Assembly (NCBI RefSeq): GCF_900101075.1
Contig: NZ_FNFY01000011.1
Coordinates: 1-64,000 of the forward strand
DNA: 64,000 nt
Direction: 5' to 3'
Source: Lacicoccus qingdaonensis
GTDB lineage: Bacteria > Bacillota > Bacilli > Staphylococcales > Salinicoccaceae
Below, piece after piece: positions 25,686 to 33,685 of the stretch (the stretch's first letter is position 1; the number at the start of each line of letters is the position of its first letter). The notes under the pieces are model-generated. The model had not been told where the DNA came from. It saw only the letters and a list, made by a program, of their open reading frames with translations, and did no database searches. The translations under genes and the position numbers were made by a program.

Positions 25686-26429
25686 TCATTGTTCTTTTAT
25701 ATCGAGTGCAGTATCCGGGTAATCGGTGATGATGCCCCGGACGCCTGCATTGATCAGCTGCTGCATCTGTTCTCTGTCATTCACTGTCCATATTCTGAAG
25801 AATATGCCTTTCTCTTTCATGAGTTCAATATTTTCAAGAGCGGATTTGACATTCAGGTGAATGGCTTCCAAATCATATTTATCTATCATCTCTTCATAAT
25901 TTTCAGGCAGTTCGTTGGTGAGGTAAGCAACTCTCACATTCGAATCGTGCTTTTTCAAACGTTTCAACGTCTCCAGGTTGAATGATGAGAACACCACTCT
26001 TTCCTTCATGCCATGAGAAGCGACAACATGGTGCACTTCCCTTTCAATTCCAGGGTAATCATGGACATCTGTTTTCAGTTCGATGTTGATGACCATATCA
26101 TTATTGGCAACGAGAGCAAGCACTTCGAACAATTCGGGCACTCTTTCTTTGTGCCATGTATCATTATATTTTGGCAGTTTTTTAAACTTCATGCCCGTTG
26201 AAACTTTCTTCAGCTCAAAAATTTTCCAATCTTTGATCAGACCCTTACCCGTCGTTGTACGGTCCACGTTTTCATCGTGCATCACCACGACTTGTTTATC
26301 TTTCGTCAAATGAACATCAATTTCAATGCCATCTGCACCCATTTCCTGGGCTTTATTGAAGCCGAGCATCGTATTTTCCGGGTAATGTCCCATAGCTCCG
26401 CGATGGCCGAATATTTTAGTCGTTGGCAT
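25686..26429 (-). CDS. Cytoplasmic glycerophosphodiester phosphodiesterase
   Basis: 247 residues of the GDPD TIM-barrel family. FGHRGAMGHYPENT holds the HR...PEN motif, followed by EIDVHLTKD (Glu and Asp metal ligands) and VVMHDENVDRTT (catalytic His). The C-terminal FFRIWTVND and GIITDYPD segments are also canonical. No signal peptide, so it is a UgpQ-like internal enzyme that cleaves glycerophosphodiesters to glycerol-3-phosphate and an alcohol, useful in lipid or teichoic-acid turnover. ATG preceded by GGAGG. Confidence 0.92.
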   Translation of the reverse strand: MPTTKIFGHRGAMGHYPENTMLGFNKAQEMGADGIEIDVHLTKDKQVVVMHDENVDRTTTGKGLIKDWKIFELKKVSTGMKFKKLPKYNDTWHKERVPELFEVLALVANNDMVINIELKTDVHDYPGIEREVHHVVASHGMKERVVFSSFNLETLKRLKKHDSNVRVAYLTNELPENYEEMIDKYDLEAIHLNVKSALENIELMKEKGIFFRIWTVNDREQMQQLINAGVRGIITDYPDTALDIKEQ

Positions 26430-26528
26430 TATTCATATCCTCCAATTTCATTTGCATACACAAATCCATTTATAGTCATTATAAGATATAATATATTAAA
26501 AAAACACTTTCAACGCTGTTTCCTGTCC

Positions 26529-26558
26529 TTTGTATTATCCAGTTTAATCATATATCAT
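26529..26558 (+). promoter_or_regulatory. Candidate luxS promoter
   Basis: TTGTAT (26529-26534) and TATCAT (26553-26558) are spaced by 18 bp, about 33 nt before the ATG of luxS. Confidence 0.45.
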
Positions 26559-26590
26559 TATTTTAACAAAACTTTTAAGGAGAGAGTACT

Positions 26591-27052
26591 ATGACAAAGA
26601 TGAATGTCGAAAGTTTTAACCTCGATCACACGAAAGTCGCTGCACCATATATCAGACTTGCCGGAACAAGTGAGGGCGAACATGGTGATGTCATTTATAA
26701 ATATGACATCCGATTCTGCCAGCCGAATAAAGAGCATATGGAGATGCCGGGACTTCATTCCATCGAACACCTCATGGCGGAAAACGTCCGCAACCATCAT
26801 GATAAAGTAGTCGACCTGAGTCCGATGGGATGTCAGACAGGCTTTTATTTATCAGTATTGAATGATGATAATTACGACAACATCCAAAATGTCATGGAAA
26901 AGACATTGAACGATGTTTTAGAAGCCGATGAAGTACCGGCATGCAACGAAGTCCAGTGCGGCTGGGCGGCAAGCCACAGCCTTGAAGGCGCCAAAGAAAT
27001 CGCCAAAAAAATGCTCGCCGGCCGTGACCAGTGGGATAAAGTATTCGGTTAA
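26591..27052 (+). CDS. luxS: S-ribosylhomocysteine lyase LuxS
   Basis: 153 residues. HSIEHLMAE supplies the two iron-binding histidines and the catalytic Glu; [12 protein letters not shown] carries the third ligand Cys. A second Cys lies in PMGCQTGFY. LuxS cleaves S-ribosylhomocysteine to homocysteine and DPD, the precursor of autoinducer-2, in the activated methyl cycle. It is monocistronic here, with AGGAGAGAG before the ATG. Convergent with the PadR operon, five nt from its end. Confidence 0.97.
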   Translation: MTKMNVESFNLDHTKVAAPYIRLAGTSEGEHGDVIYKYDIRFCQPNKEHMEMPGLHSIEHLMAENVRNHHDKVVDLSPMGCQTGFYLSVLNDDNYDNIQNVMEKTLNDVLEADEVPACNEVQCGWAASHSLEGAKEIAKKMLAGRDQWDKVFG

Positions 27053-27057
27053 ACAGG

Positions 27058-27765
27058 CTATGCTTGTTCAGAGACTTCCTTCTCTGGATGAGCTTTTTTA
27101 TTTATCCATTTGCTGAGGCCGTATAAAACTAAACCTGCTGCAACATACGTCCACCACTCCATATTGATGACAGGACCGAAATCAGGAACAAATAAAGCTG
27201 CTGCCATGATGGTGCCAAAACCGATCATTCCGTAGACAGCCGCCTTCAGCATGGCCATCCGTTCCGCCTTTTTCGGATTATCTTTAAACAATGATTGACG
27301 GAGCAGTCTGAATACCACTCTGATTGCTGCGAGAACAATGACAGTAATCAGGATGCCCAGAAGTATCATGTTTCCGACGCCGACTGATGTGTCAACTGCC
27401 GTGAAATAAGGAAGTATGAAAGTCATGACGCCTTGAACAATCAGTAAAAATGCGGCAATTCTTAAAAACTGTCCGGCAATAAAACCAGTGCGTCCTCTTT
27501 TCTTTTCAGAAGGCAGTTCAGCAATCAGTTCATCTGCGAAGCTTTTCGGATCATTACCGAAAATCTCGTCGGCTGGTACACCATCCGCCTGAGCTTCGAG
27601 CAGGTGATTCAAAATCTCCATCAAAATTTCCTCTCCCTGATGTTCATCGATCCTTAGATCTGTTCTCAAATATACTAAAAAATCTTCATACACTTTTTTA
27701 TTATCTTCTGTAAGCTGTTCACGCTTGTCATTGTTCTCCTGAATCAGCGTTTTAGTCATCTCCAT
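27058..27765 (-). CDS. DUF1129-like membrane protein, partner of the PadR regulator
   Basis: 235 residues. The soluble N-terminal ~90 residues (KVYEDFLVYLRTDLRIDEHQ, then EILNHLLEAQADG and FADELIAELP) form the helical HAAS-like head seen in proteins encoded next to PadR regulators. Four to five hydrophobic segments follow (about 100-120, 130-150, 170-190, 205-220) with a basic tail. Its start overlaps the end of padR by 14 nt, so the two are co-expressed. The head-plus-membrane layout suggests a PadR-controlled envelope sensor or effector; no enzymatic function can be claimed. Confidence 0.75.
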   Translation of the reverse strand: MEMTKTLIQENNDKREQLTEDNKKVYEDFLVYLRTDLRIDEHQGEEILMEILNHLLEAQADGVPADEIFGNDPKSFADELIAELPSEKKRGRTGFIAGQFLRIAAFLLIVQGVMTFILPYFTAVDTSVGVGNMILLGILITVIVLAAIRVVFRLLRQSLFKDNPKKAERMAMLKAAVYGMIGFGTIMAAALFVPDFGPVINMEWWTYVAAGLVLYGLSKWINKKAHPEKEVSEQA

Positions 27766-28093
27766 TATTCACATCCCCTTTTCCAAGAAGTTTATTGACC
27801 GGGATTACTATGTTTTCCCATTCGTCAGCAATATTTTCAAGTTCGATTTCTCCTTCAGAGGTTAAAAAATAATATTTCCGCTTCGGCCCCGCCGGCGACT
27901 CCCTCTGCTCACTAGTGATGTAACCCTTCTTTTGAAGACGCAGCAGCACCGGATATATCGTACCCTGAGTAATTTCAGGCAGACCCGCATCCTGGAGCTT
28001 CAGTGCCAGTTCATAACCATAGACAGGCTGTTCCCTGATGACCGTCATAATACATGCATCCAGAATTCCTTTAAGCAATTGAGTTCTTGACAT
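27752..28093 (-). CDS. PadR-family transcriptional regulator
   Basis: 113 residues. Winged-helix PadR domain: LLKGILDACIMTVIREQPVY-GYEL, then TQGTIYPVLLRLQKKGYI (recognition helix) and GPKRKYYFLTSEG (wing), plus a short dimerisation helix. PadR proteins usually repress their own operon and an envelope gene next to it, here the overlapping membrane protein gene. RBS GGTGG before the ATG. A dyad at 28141-28161 is a candidate operator. Confidence 0.92.
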   Translation of the reverse strand: MSRTQLLKGILDACIMTVIREQPVYGYELALKLQDAGLPEITQGTIYPVLLRLQKKGYITSEQRESPAGPKRKYYFLTSEGEIELENIADEWENIVIPVNKLLGKGDVNNGDD

Positions 28094-28140
28094 GATTCAT
28101 CCACCTACTTTGTATAACCATATAGTAACATAATAAAATA

Positions 28141-28161
28141 CTACTCGGCAATACCAAGTAG
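28141..28161. promoter_or_regulatory. Dyad upstream of padR, candidate operator
   Basis: CTACTCGG-CAATA-CCAAGTAG, eight-base arms with one mismatch, lies 48 nt before the padR start in the promoter region. Position and symmetry fit autoregulation; the sequence was not matched to a known PadR consensus. Confidence 0.4.
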
Positions 28162-28238
28162 TTAGTTTTGATGGATTTTATTTAATCAGGGACATCTTGG
28201 CTGCTGGAATCATCTCAAAGTAATCGGTGCGGGTGCGG

Positions 28239-28488
28239 ATCCGAGCATATCCGGATTTCACACCGACTTAATCGTTTTCCAGTGACAAATCCGAGCATAT
28301 CCGGACTTCACATCGACTTAATCGTTTTCCGATGCACAATCCGAGCATATCCGGACTTCACATCGACTTAATCGTTTTCCAGTGACAAATCCGAGCATAT
28401 CCGGACTTCACATCGACTTAATCGTTTTCCGATGCAAAATCCGAGCATACCCGGATTTCACGCCGACTTAATCGTTTCATCCGCCAAA
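28239..28488. repeat. 50-bp tandem repeat, five copies, alternating as a 100-bp unit
   Basis: CCGAGCATA(T/C)CCGGA recurs at 28241, 28291, 28341, 28391 and 28441, exactly every 50 bp. The shared part continues CTTCACATCGACTTAATCG. The unit ends alternate: TTTTCCAGTGAC (copies 1, 3) and TTTTCCGATGCA (copies 2, 4), so the array has a 100-bp higher-order period. The outer copies differ more. No ORF runs through it and no spacers are present, so it is not CRISPR. It fills the 430-nt gap between padR and the TIM-barrel gene. Confidence 0.92.
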
Positions 28489-28523
28489 CCACTCTCCCTT
28501 GACCGATGGTACGAATGCACAAT

Positions 28524-29441
28524 CTACCGGTTAACCGACCGGCCCATCCGGACGTATGTGTGACGGCGGCCGCGTACGGCTATGGAGTACGTCATGATAT
28601 TTTCCGGCACTGCAATACCGTAATACCCTGTGTCCCCCAAATGATACATATCCGCACCTGCCATCTTGGAATTGAGCGCAATCTGTCTGATTGTATGTTC
28701 ATCCGCACCTTCCTGCGAGGTTCCGATCGTAAGCAATGCAAGTGCCCCATTTTCATGCGCACAGTCCACATATTTCTGCGCTTTATCCACAGTCATCCCG
28801 GGTACAGTTCCCGGCGCCGGCATCAGTATGATATCTGCACCTGCAGCGGTAAACTGCTCAATCACATGTTCAGAAATGATGTCTCCGCCCGATTCACCAG
28901 AAACACCTGCACCGTGCATCTTGCCTGAAATAATCAGACCGTCGTCTCCGAAAATTTTCCGCGCGTTCCTGATTGCCTCAATCGTCATTTCATTTGTCAC
29001 ACCTGTTTTCGGGTTGCCTGTCATACACACGAAATCAAACCCCAGCTCACGGGCACGCTCCAGACTCTCAGCCGAAGCGAGTCTCCCGTCCGGCACTTCA
29101 TCCAAAGTTTCATGCGCATCTGCACCGGCATCCACCGGCTCCAGATTGATCCCGACCGGCCGTCCGAGCAGCCGCTTCAATTCATAGACGACTTCATCGC
29201 CGTTCTCAACGTCCAGTCCCCTGACCGCAGGATCAGACACATCAAACAGATTCAAAAGAACGATATCCGACCCGAACGACGCTGCGAGTTCCGCATTCGT
29301 AATATCCGGATACAGCGGTTCCGGCGTGGTCATCGTTTCAGTCATGATCACCCGGCCCTCACTCGCCCTGATCGACTGCTTCAGCTCCCGGCCCGTCATA
29401 TTAAAAAAATCCGATGCACTGCAATCCAGTAATCTCTTCAT
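28524..29441 (-). CDS. Conserved TIM-barrel-like protein of unknown function (DUF7916-like)
   Basis: 305 residues. Alternating strands and helices such as DIVLLNLFDVSDP, PVGINLEPVD, FDFVCMTGNPKTGV, LIISGKMHGAG, ADIILMPAPGTVPGM and ALLTIGTSQEGAD suggest a (beta/alpha)8 barrel with a phosphate-binding end, as in phosphosugar or PEP-mutase-like enzymes. No catalytic motif that fixes the reaction is recognised. An ATG at 29441 with GGGAG ten bases upstream is preferred over TTG 29450. It follows the GNAT gene with a one-base gap, and the tandem repeat array lies right after its stop. Function unknown. Confidence 0.7.
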   Translation of the reverse strand: MKRLLDCSASDFFNMTGRELKQSIRASEGRVIMTETMTTPEPLYPDITNAELAASFGSDIVLLNLFDVSDPAVRGLDVENGDEVVYELKRLLGRPVGINLEPVDAGADAHETLDEVPDGRLASAESLERARELGFDFVCMTGNPKTGVTNEMTIEAIRNARKIFGDDGLIISGKMHGAGVSGESGGDIISEHVIEQFTAAGADIILMPAPGTVPGMTVDKAQKYVDCAHENGALALLTIGTSQEGADEHTIRQIALNSKMAGADMYHLGDTGYYGIAVPENIMTYSIAVRGRRHTYVRMGRSVNR

Positions 29442-29442
29442 A

Positions 29443-29940
29443 TTATTCAAGCTCCCTCTTCATCCTTAATGATCTCTGAACTTCTCCTGTACCCGTATCC
29501 ATCTCTTTCACACTTTGAAAATAAAAACCGTTGGACTCGTAAAACGGCAGGCCGAGCGAATTTCCCTCCTGCACAGACGCCCACTGGACAGACGCGCCTT
29601 TTTTCTTGAAATGTCCGGTAAATACGTGGAGCAGCTGTTTACCGATCCCCATGTAGCGATAGTCCCGGTCCATGTAAAAGACAAACACTTCATTTTCACT
29701 GCCGCTGATCATTCCGCCGCCGATGACGCCGGCGACGGTGTCATCCACTTCAGCCACAAAGCTGTACTGCCCCTTTTTGATATCCTGTGCCACTTTATCC
29801 AGCGAATACCAGAACTTCACATTTTTAAGTTTATAAGTATCAGACAACCGGTCATCGACAGTATCCAGCCAACCGTTCCGGCAGATTTCAGCGACTCTTT
29901 CTGAATCTTCCACGCGTACTTTTCTGATTTTCACTTCCAT
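29443..29940 (-). CDS. GNAT-family N-acetyltransferase
   Basis: 165 residues. KIRKVRVEDSERVAEICRNG is the usual first strand-helix. FVAEVDDTVAGVIGGG, then YMDRDYRYMGIGKQLLHVF holds the acetyl-CoA pyrophosphate loop (R/Q-x-x-G-x-G/A form), and LPFYESNGFYF is the typical C-terminal beta-bulge region. The substrate is unknown. It directly precedes the TIM-barrel gene and follows the response regulator by eight bases. RBS GGGGG is close to the ATG. Confidence 0.85.
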   Translation of the reverse strand: MEVKIRKVRVEDSERVAEICRNGWLDTVDDRLSDTYKLKNVKFWYSLDKVAQDIKKGQYSFVAEVDDTVAGVIGGGMISGSENEVFVFYMDRDYRYMGIGKQLLHVFTGHFKKKGASVQWASVQEGNSLGLPFYESNGFYFQSVKEMDTGTGEVQRSLRMKRELE

Positions 29941-29948
29941 ATGACCCC

Positions 29949-30548
29949 CTAGTTTTTATAATAATATACCGCAAGCTGTGTCCGGTCTCTCAGCTCCAGT
30001 TTGCCGAGCATCTGGGATATATAGTTTCGGACGGTGCCTTCACTCAAATATAACCGTTCGGAGATTTCTTTATTGTTCAGACCGTCTGCGACCAATTCGA
30101 GAATATCCCGTTCACGCTCTGACAGTTCATCCAGTTTTTTACGCCTGGACGTTCCTGACATGCTTTTGACGATATTGCTGTCGAACACCATATTGCCCGC
30201 TTCTATCGCCTGTACGGCGGGGATGATGCCGGTAAAGTTATCTTTGAGCAGATACCCTTTGCACCCCACCCGCAATGCTTCGGCTATATATTCATCGTCT
30301 TTGAACGTTGTGATCAGCAGTATATTCGCATCTTCATATCTGTCCAGAATCATCTTGCTCGCATCGAGTCCCGTCATATCTTCCATACGGATATCCGTCA
30401 TCAGAAGATCCGGCTGATGGGTTTCAAACAGCCGGACAGCCTCCCTGCCGCTTGAGCCCGATGCCACAACCGTATGACCTGCACTTTCCACAATCGTTGT
30501 CAGTGCTGAAACCACCAGTGCGTCATCATCCACTATGATTACGTTCAT
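29949..30548 (-). CDS. NarL/LuxR-family response regulator (LnrK/DesR-like)
   Basis: 199 residues from ATG 30548, preceded by GGAGGAAATATAAA; the frame opens earlier at 30599. Receiver domain MNVIIVDDDALVV with phosphoacceptor Asp in DLLMTDIRM and Lys in GCKGYLLKDN. C-terminal LuxR helix-turn-helix LSERERDILELVADGLNNKE and LSEGTVRNYISQML. Encoded one base after the kinase gene and divergent from an ABC transporter operon, as for the LnrJK system that controls LnrLMN in Bacillus. It probably activates that transporter under membrane-active drug stress; this is inference from synteny. Confidence 0.9.
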   Translation of the reverse strand: MNVIIVDDDALVVSALTTIVESAGHTVVASGSSGREAVRLFETHQPDLLMTDIRMEDMTGLDASKMILDRYEDANILLITTFKDDEYIAEALRVGCKGYLLKDNFTGIIPAVQAIEAGNMVFDSNIVKSMSGTSRRKKLDELSERERDILELVADGLNNKEISERLYLSEGTVRNYISQMLGKLELRDRTQLAVYYYKN

Positions 30549-30549
30549 T

Positions 30550-31590
30550 TTATATTTCCTCCTTATACAGGAAAACATGGACTTTAAAGCCATCATCATC
30601 CATCGTATTGAAAACGCCGTTATACTTTCTCACGGTCTCCTTCATCGACTGGAGCCCCATGCCGTGTTCCCTCTTCTTGCTGCCGCTGCCGTCATCATTG
30701 ATTGCAACGATGATATATTCCGGATGCTCCCTGATGATGATGCTTACCGCCGCCGCATCTGAATGTTTGCGGATGTTCGTCAAAGATTCCATGACGATGG
30801 ATAAGAGATCCAGTTTCAATTCATGGGACATCGTCATCTCGACATTATACTGAAAATCGACATCATAATCCGGACGCATATCATCGACATAACTTTCCAC
30901 CCTGCTTCTGAAATCGATTGATGTATCATACAGATGGTGGATGCTGTTCCTGATATCGTCCATCCCGGACTTCAACCGTTCCTGAAGCGTCTTCAAAGAG
31001 GATTTTATTTTCTCTTCATCATCCACATACTGCAGCGATTCTATCAATAAAATGCTGCCAGACAGTGAATGCCCCAGCGCATCATGCATATCGCGCGCGA
31101 TTCTGTTACGTTCATTCAGACTGGCGCTGAACACTTCTTTTTCATGACTTTTCATCAGTTCGTTGTGCTTTTCCTTCAACTGCATATTATCATGGGTCAG
31201 CCGGTCCCTGATCTTCCGATTATCCGACTCCAGCGACATGAGTTTCAAGTTCAGTGCCGACAAATAAAAACCGGCCAATGAAAACAAAAGCAGCAGCCAC
31301 TCTTCATATATTACAAACATCAGTAACAGCAGGTATGACCATATACCGTATTTGTTATGTACACGCAGCGTCAGCAGCGGAAAATAATAAATCCACTCCG
31401 TATTCATGAATACAAGTACCGTAAACAGAACCGTGACGATTTCCAGCAGATATTTCACCTTCAGTACTTCAGGAAGAAACAGAATGATAAATGCCGTCAG
31501 CACTATGAATACGCTCGCCTCATCGCTGAACAGTACATAGATCACCGTCAGCATCATGAACACCGTCATTTTTTCCAATATATCACGCAT
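30550..31590 (-). CDS. HisKA_3-type sensor histidine kinase (LnrJ/DesK-like)
   Basis: 346 residues. About five hydrophobic N-terminal segments up to residue ~120 with little extracellular sequence, a coiled linker, phosphoacceptor His in RNRIARDMHDALGHSLSGSI, and an HATPase_c domain (N box NIRKHSDA, G box INDDGSGSKKREHGMGLQSM). The intramembrane-sensing layout is that of LnrJ, DesK and LiaS. ATG 31590 has GGGG eight bases upstream; GTG 31599 is an alternative. Divergent from the ABC operon at 31707. Confidence 0.9.
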   Translation of the reverse strand: MRDILEKMTVFMMLTVIYVLFSDEASVFIVLTAFIILFLPEVLKVKYLLEIVTVLFTVLVFMNTEWIYYFPLLTLRVHNKYGIWSYLLLLMFVIYEEWLLLLFSLAGFYLSALNLKLMSLESDNRKIRDRLTHDNMQLKEKHNELMKSHEKEVFSASLNERNRIARDMHDALGHSLSGSILLIESLQYVDDEEKIKSSLKTLQERLKSGMDDIRNSIHHLYDTSIDFRSRVESYVDDMRPDYDVDFQYNVEMTMSHELKLDLLSIVMESLTNIRKHSDAAAVSIIIREHPEYIIVAINDDGSGSKKREHGMGLQSMKETVRKYNGVFNTMDDDGFKVHVFLYKEEI

Positions 31591-31607
31591 CTTATCCACC
31601 CCGTTTC

Positions 31608-31621
31608 ATGACAAATGTCAT
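31608..31621. promoter_or_regulatory. Perfect palindrome between the kinase and the ABC operon
   Basis: ATGACA-AA-TGTCAT is a perfect 14-bp palindrome in the 116-nt divergent gap. It is a natural candidate for the binding site of the adjacent response regulator. No second copy was noticed in the gap. Confidence 0.45.
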
Positions 31622-31706
31622 ATCACTTCATTACAGGAGGCACTGACCTCATCTCAAATTATATTATAAACTTAAATTAACAAATGTAATAGGAGGGTCT
31701 TAAAAA

Positions 31707-32633
31707 ATGATACTGATGAAAGATGTGATCAAACGATATAAAGAAGTCATCGCACTGGACCATTTTTCATTTTCAGCCGGTGAAAATGAAATCATCGGTC
31801 TGCTCGGTCCGAATGGCTGCGGTAAAACGACGGCCATAAACTGCATGCTCTCCATATTGAAATTCGATAAGGGCGAAATTGAAATTTTTGGAGAAAAAGT
31901 CGATCCGAACAATAATGATATAAAACAGCGCATAGGCGTGGTGCCACAGGAAATCGCGATATTCAATAATCTGAATGTCGTCGAAAACATCAGTTTTTTC
32001 TGCGGGCTTTATGTTAAAGACAGCAAAACCCGTAAAAAGCTGGTGGATGAAGCGATCGAGTTCGTCGGTCTTGAAAAATACCGGAAATTCAGCCCGCGAC
32101 AGCTGAGCGGCGGTATGAAAAGACGTCTGAATATCGCCTGCGGCATCGCACATAAACCGGACCTTCTGTTTCTTGACGAGCCGACCGTCGCAGTGGATGC
32201 ACAGAGCCGCAACTTTATACTTGAAGGCGTCAAGAAGATGAAGGATAACGGAACGACCGTTGTCTATACGACCCATTACCTGGAAGAGGCTGAAGATCTT
32301 TGTGACCGCCTTGTCATCATGGACAACGGCCGCAATATCGCACAGGGCACATTGAATGAACTGCAGAGATCCATCTCCACACAGGAAAGCATTACGGTCA
32401 GTTTTTTAGATGATGAAGATCTGCGTAAAAAACTCAAATCACTGCCCAATGTCGTCAATGTCGAAAAGAGTGGTGAGATTTACACCATCCAGTTTGAAAA
32501 ACACCAGAACAATTTGCCTAATCTCATAAAATTCATTGAGGAGAACCAGTTGACCTACACGCAGATTTCAAGCGAAAAACCATCACTGAGCAACATCTTC
32601 CTGGAGCTGACAGGCAAGGAGTTGAGAGACTGA
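31707..32633 (+). CDS. ABC transporter ATPase (LnrL-like drug exporter)
   Basis: 308 residues. Walker A GPNGCGKTT, signature LSGGMKRRLNIACG, Walker B LLFLDEPTVAVDA, then a ~90-residue C-terminal extension like CcmA/DrrA-type drug exporters. AGGAGGG before the ATG. Stop and next start overlap (TGATG). It forms an operon with two ABC-2 permease genes, matching the LnrL-LnrM-LnrN linearmycin-resistance set. The substrate is inferred only from synteny; membrane-active lipopeptides or polyenes are plausible. Confidence 0.9.
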   Translation: MILMKDVIKRYKEVIALDHFSFSAGENEIIGLLGPNGCGKTTAINCMLSILKFDKGEIEIFGEKVDPNNNDIKQRIGVVPQEIAIFNNLNVVENISFFCGLYVKDSKTRKKLVDEAIEFVGLEKYRKFSPRQLSGGMKRRLNIACGIAHKPDLLFLDEPTVAVDAQSRNFILEGVKKMKDNGTTVVYTTHYLEEAEDLCDRLVIMDNGRNIAQGTLNELQRSISTQESITVSFLDDEDLRKKLKSLPNVVNVEKSGEIYTIQFEKHQNNLPNLIKFIEENQLTYTQISSEKPSLSNIFLELTGKELRD

Positions 32634-33685
32634 TGGGTATTTTCAAAATGACGTACCAGATGATGCTGATCAATTTCAAAGATTTCGGCTACTGGTTCTG
32701 GACGCTGCTCTATCCGCTTCTTTTGTCCACACTTTTCATACTGACAACATCCAATATTACCGGTGACGGCATGGAAGATATTCCGGTCGGCATTACAGAA
32801 GACCATCAGCTGACGGTCATATTGGAGGATGTTGAATTTCTCGAAGTGACGGAAACAACAGAATCAAAAGCGCTGACTTTGATGGAGGATAACGAACTGT
32901 CTGGATTCATTACTGAAAATAATGAACTGCTTGTGACTGACAGCGGTCTGGATCAGACGATACTAGAATCTGTTTTGAATGAAATCACCCAGATGTTTGA
33001 AAGCGGCATTCCACCGGAAAATTTTTCCTTTGATAATGATTTCATTGTGGAAACGCATGCCGACCGTGAACCGCAGGTGGTCATGTTCTACTCTCTTATC
33101 GCCATGATGGTGTTCTATACTATGTTTTCGAGTATCGAGTTCATCACAACGGTGCAGCCGAATTTGAGCACGATGGGTGCGAGGTTCCAATCGAGTCCAT
33201 ACAGCAAAGTGAAACTGCTGATGGCAAGTGCCGTCGGTGCCCTCAGCCTCGGACTTCTGACCAATTTCATCATCATTACCTATTTGATGATATTTTATCA
33301 GGGCACATTATTCAGTACACTGCTGCCGACCGTAATCCTTCTGATTTTCGGTAATATCTCCGGTATAGGTATCGGCTTTGCCATCGGTCTCTTTCCGAAA
33401 ATCAATGCAAACTTCAAAACATTCGTCGGCCTCATCGTTTTACTTGCACTGACATTCAGTGCGGGGATGATCGGTCCCGGCGTGAGGATGCTGGTGAATG
33501 AACATCTGCCGCTGCTAAACAGCCTCAATCCGGTGGCGCGGGTGACAGATACACTGTTCAGAATCAATCTGATGGACAACTTTGATGATTACATGATGAC
33601 ACTCGGCATTTTAATCGGAATTGCGGTCGTCATGTTCATATTCACTTTATTCGCCTTGAGGAGGAAACAATATGACAGTCTTTAA
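32633..33685 (+). CDS. ABC-2 type permease (LnrM-like)
   Basis: 350 residues. One N-terminal membrane span (about 18-38), a large extracellular part to about residue 160, then five C-terminal spans, the layout of ABC-2 exporters of the YhgE/LnrM type. Start ATG overlaps the ATPase stop; its end overlaps the next permease by 14 nt, so the three are translationally coupled. Paired with the following gene it forms a heteromeric exporter. Confidence 0.86.
   Translation: MGIFKMTYQMMLINFKDFGYWFWTLLYPLLLSTLFILTTSNITGDGMEDIPVGITEDHQLTVILEDVEFLEVTETTESKALTLMEDNELSGFITENNELLVTDSGLDQTILESVLNEITQMFESGIPPENFSFDNDFIVETHADREPQVVMFYSLIAMMVFYTMFSSIEFITTVQPNLSTMGARFQSSPYSKVKLLMASAVGALSLGLLTNFIIITYLMIFYQGTLFSTLLPTVILLIFGNISGIGIGFAIGLFPKINANFKTFVGLIVLLALTFSAGMIGPGVRMLVNEHLPLLNSLNPVARVTDTLFRINLMDNFDDYMMTLGILIGIAVVMFIFTLFALRRKQYDSL

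Noticed and set aside
26430-26590. SAM riboswitch upstream of luxS
   Set aside because: The 160-nt gap is AT-rich with no multi-stem leader or terminator; only a promoter-like pair is visible.
28239-28488. CRISPR array
   Set aside because: The 50-bp units are contiguous and nearly identical along their whole length; there are no unique spacers and no cas genes.
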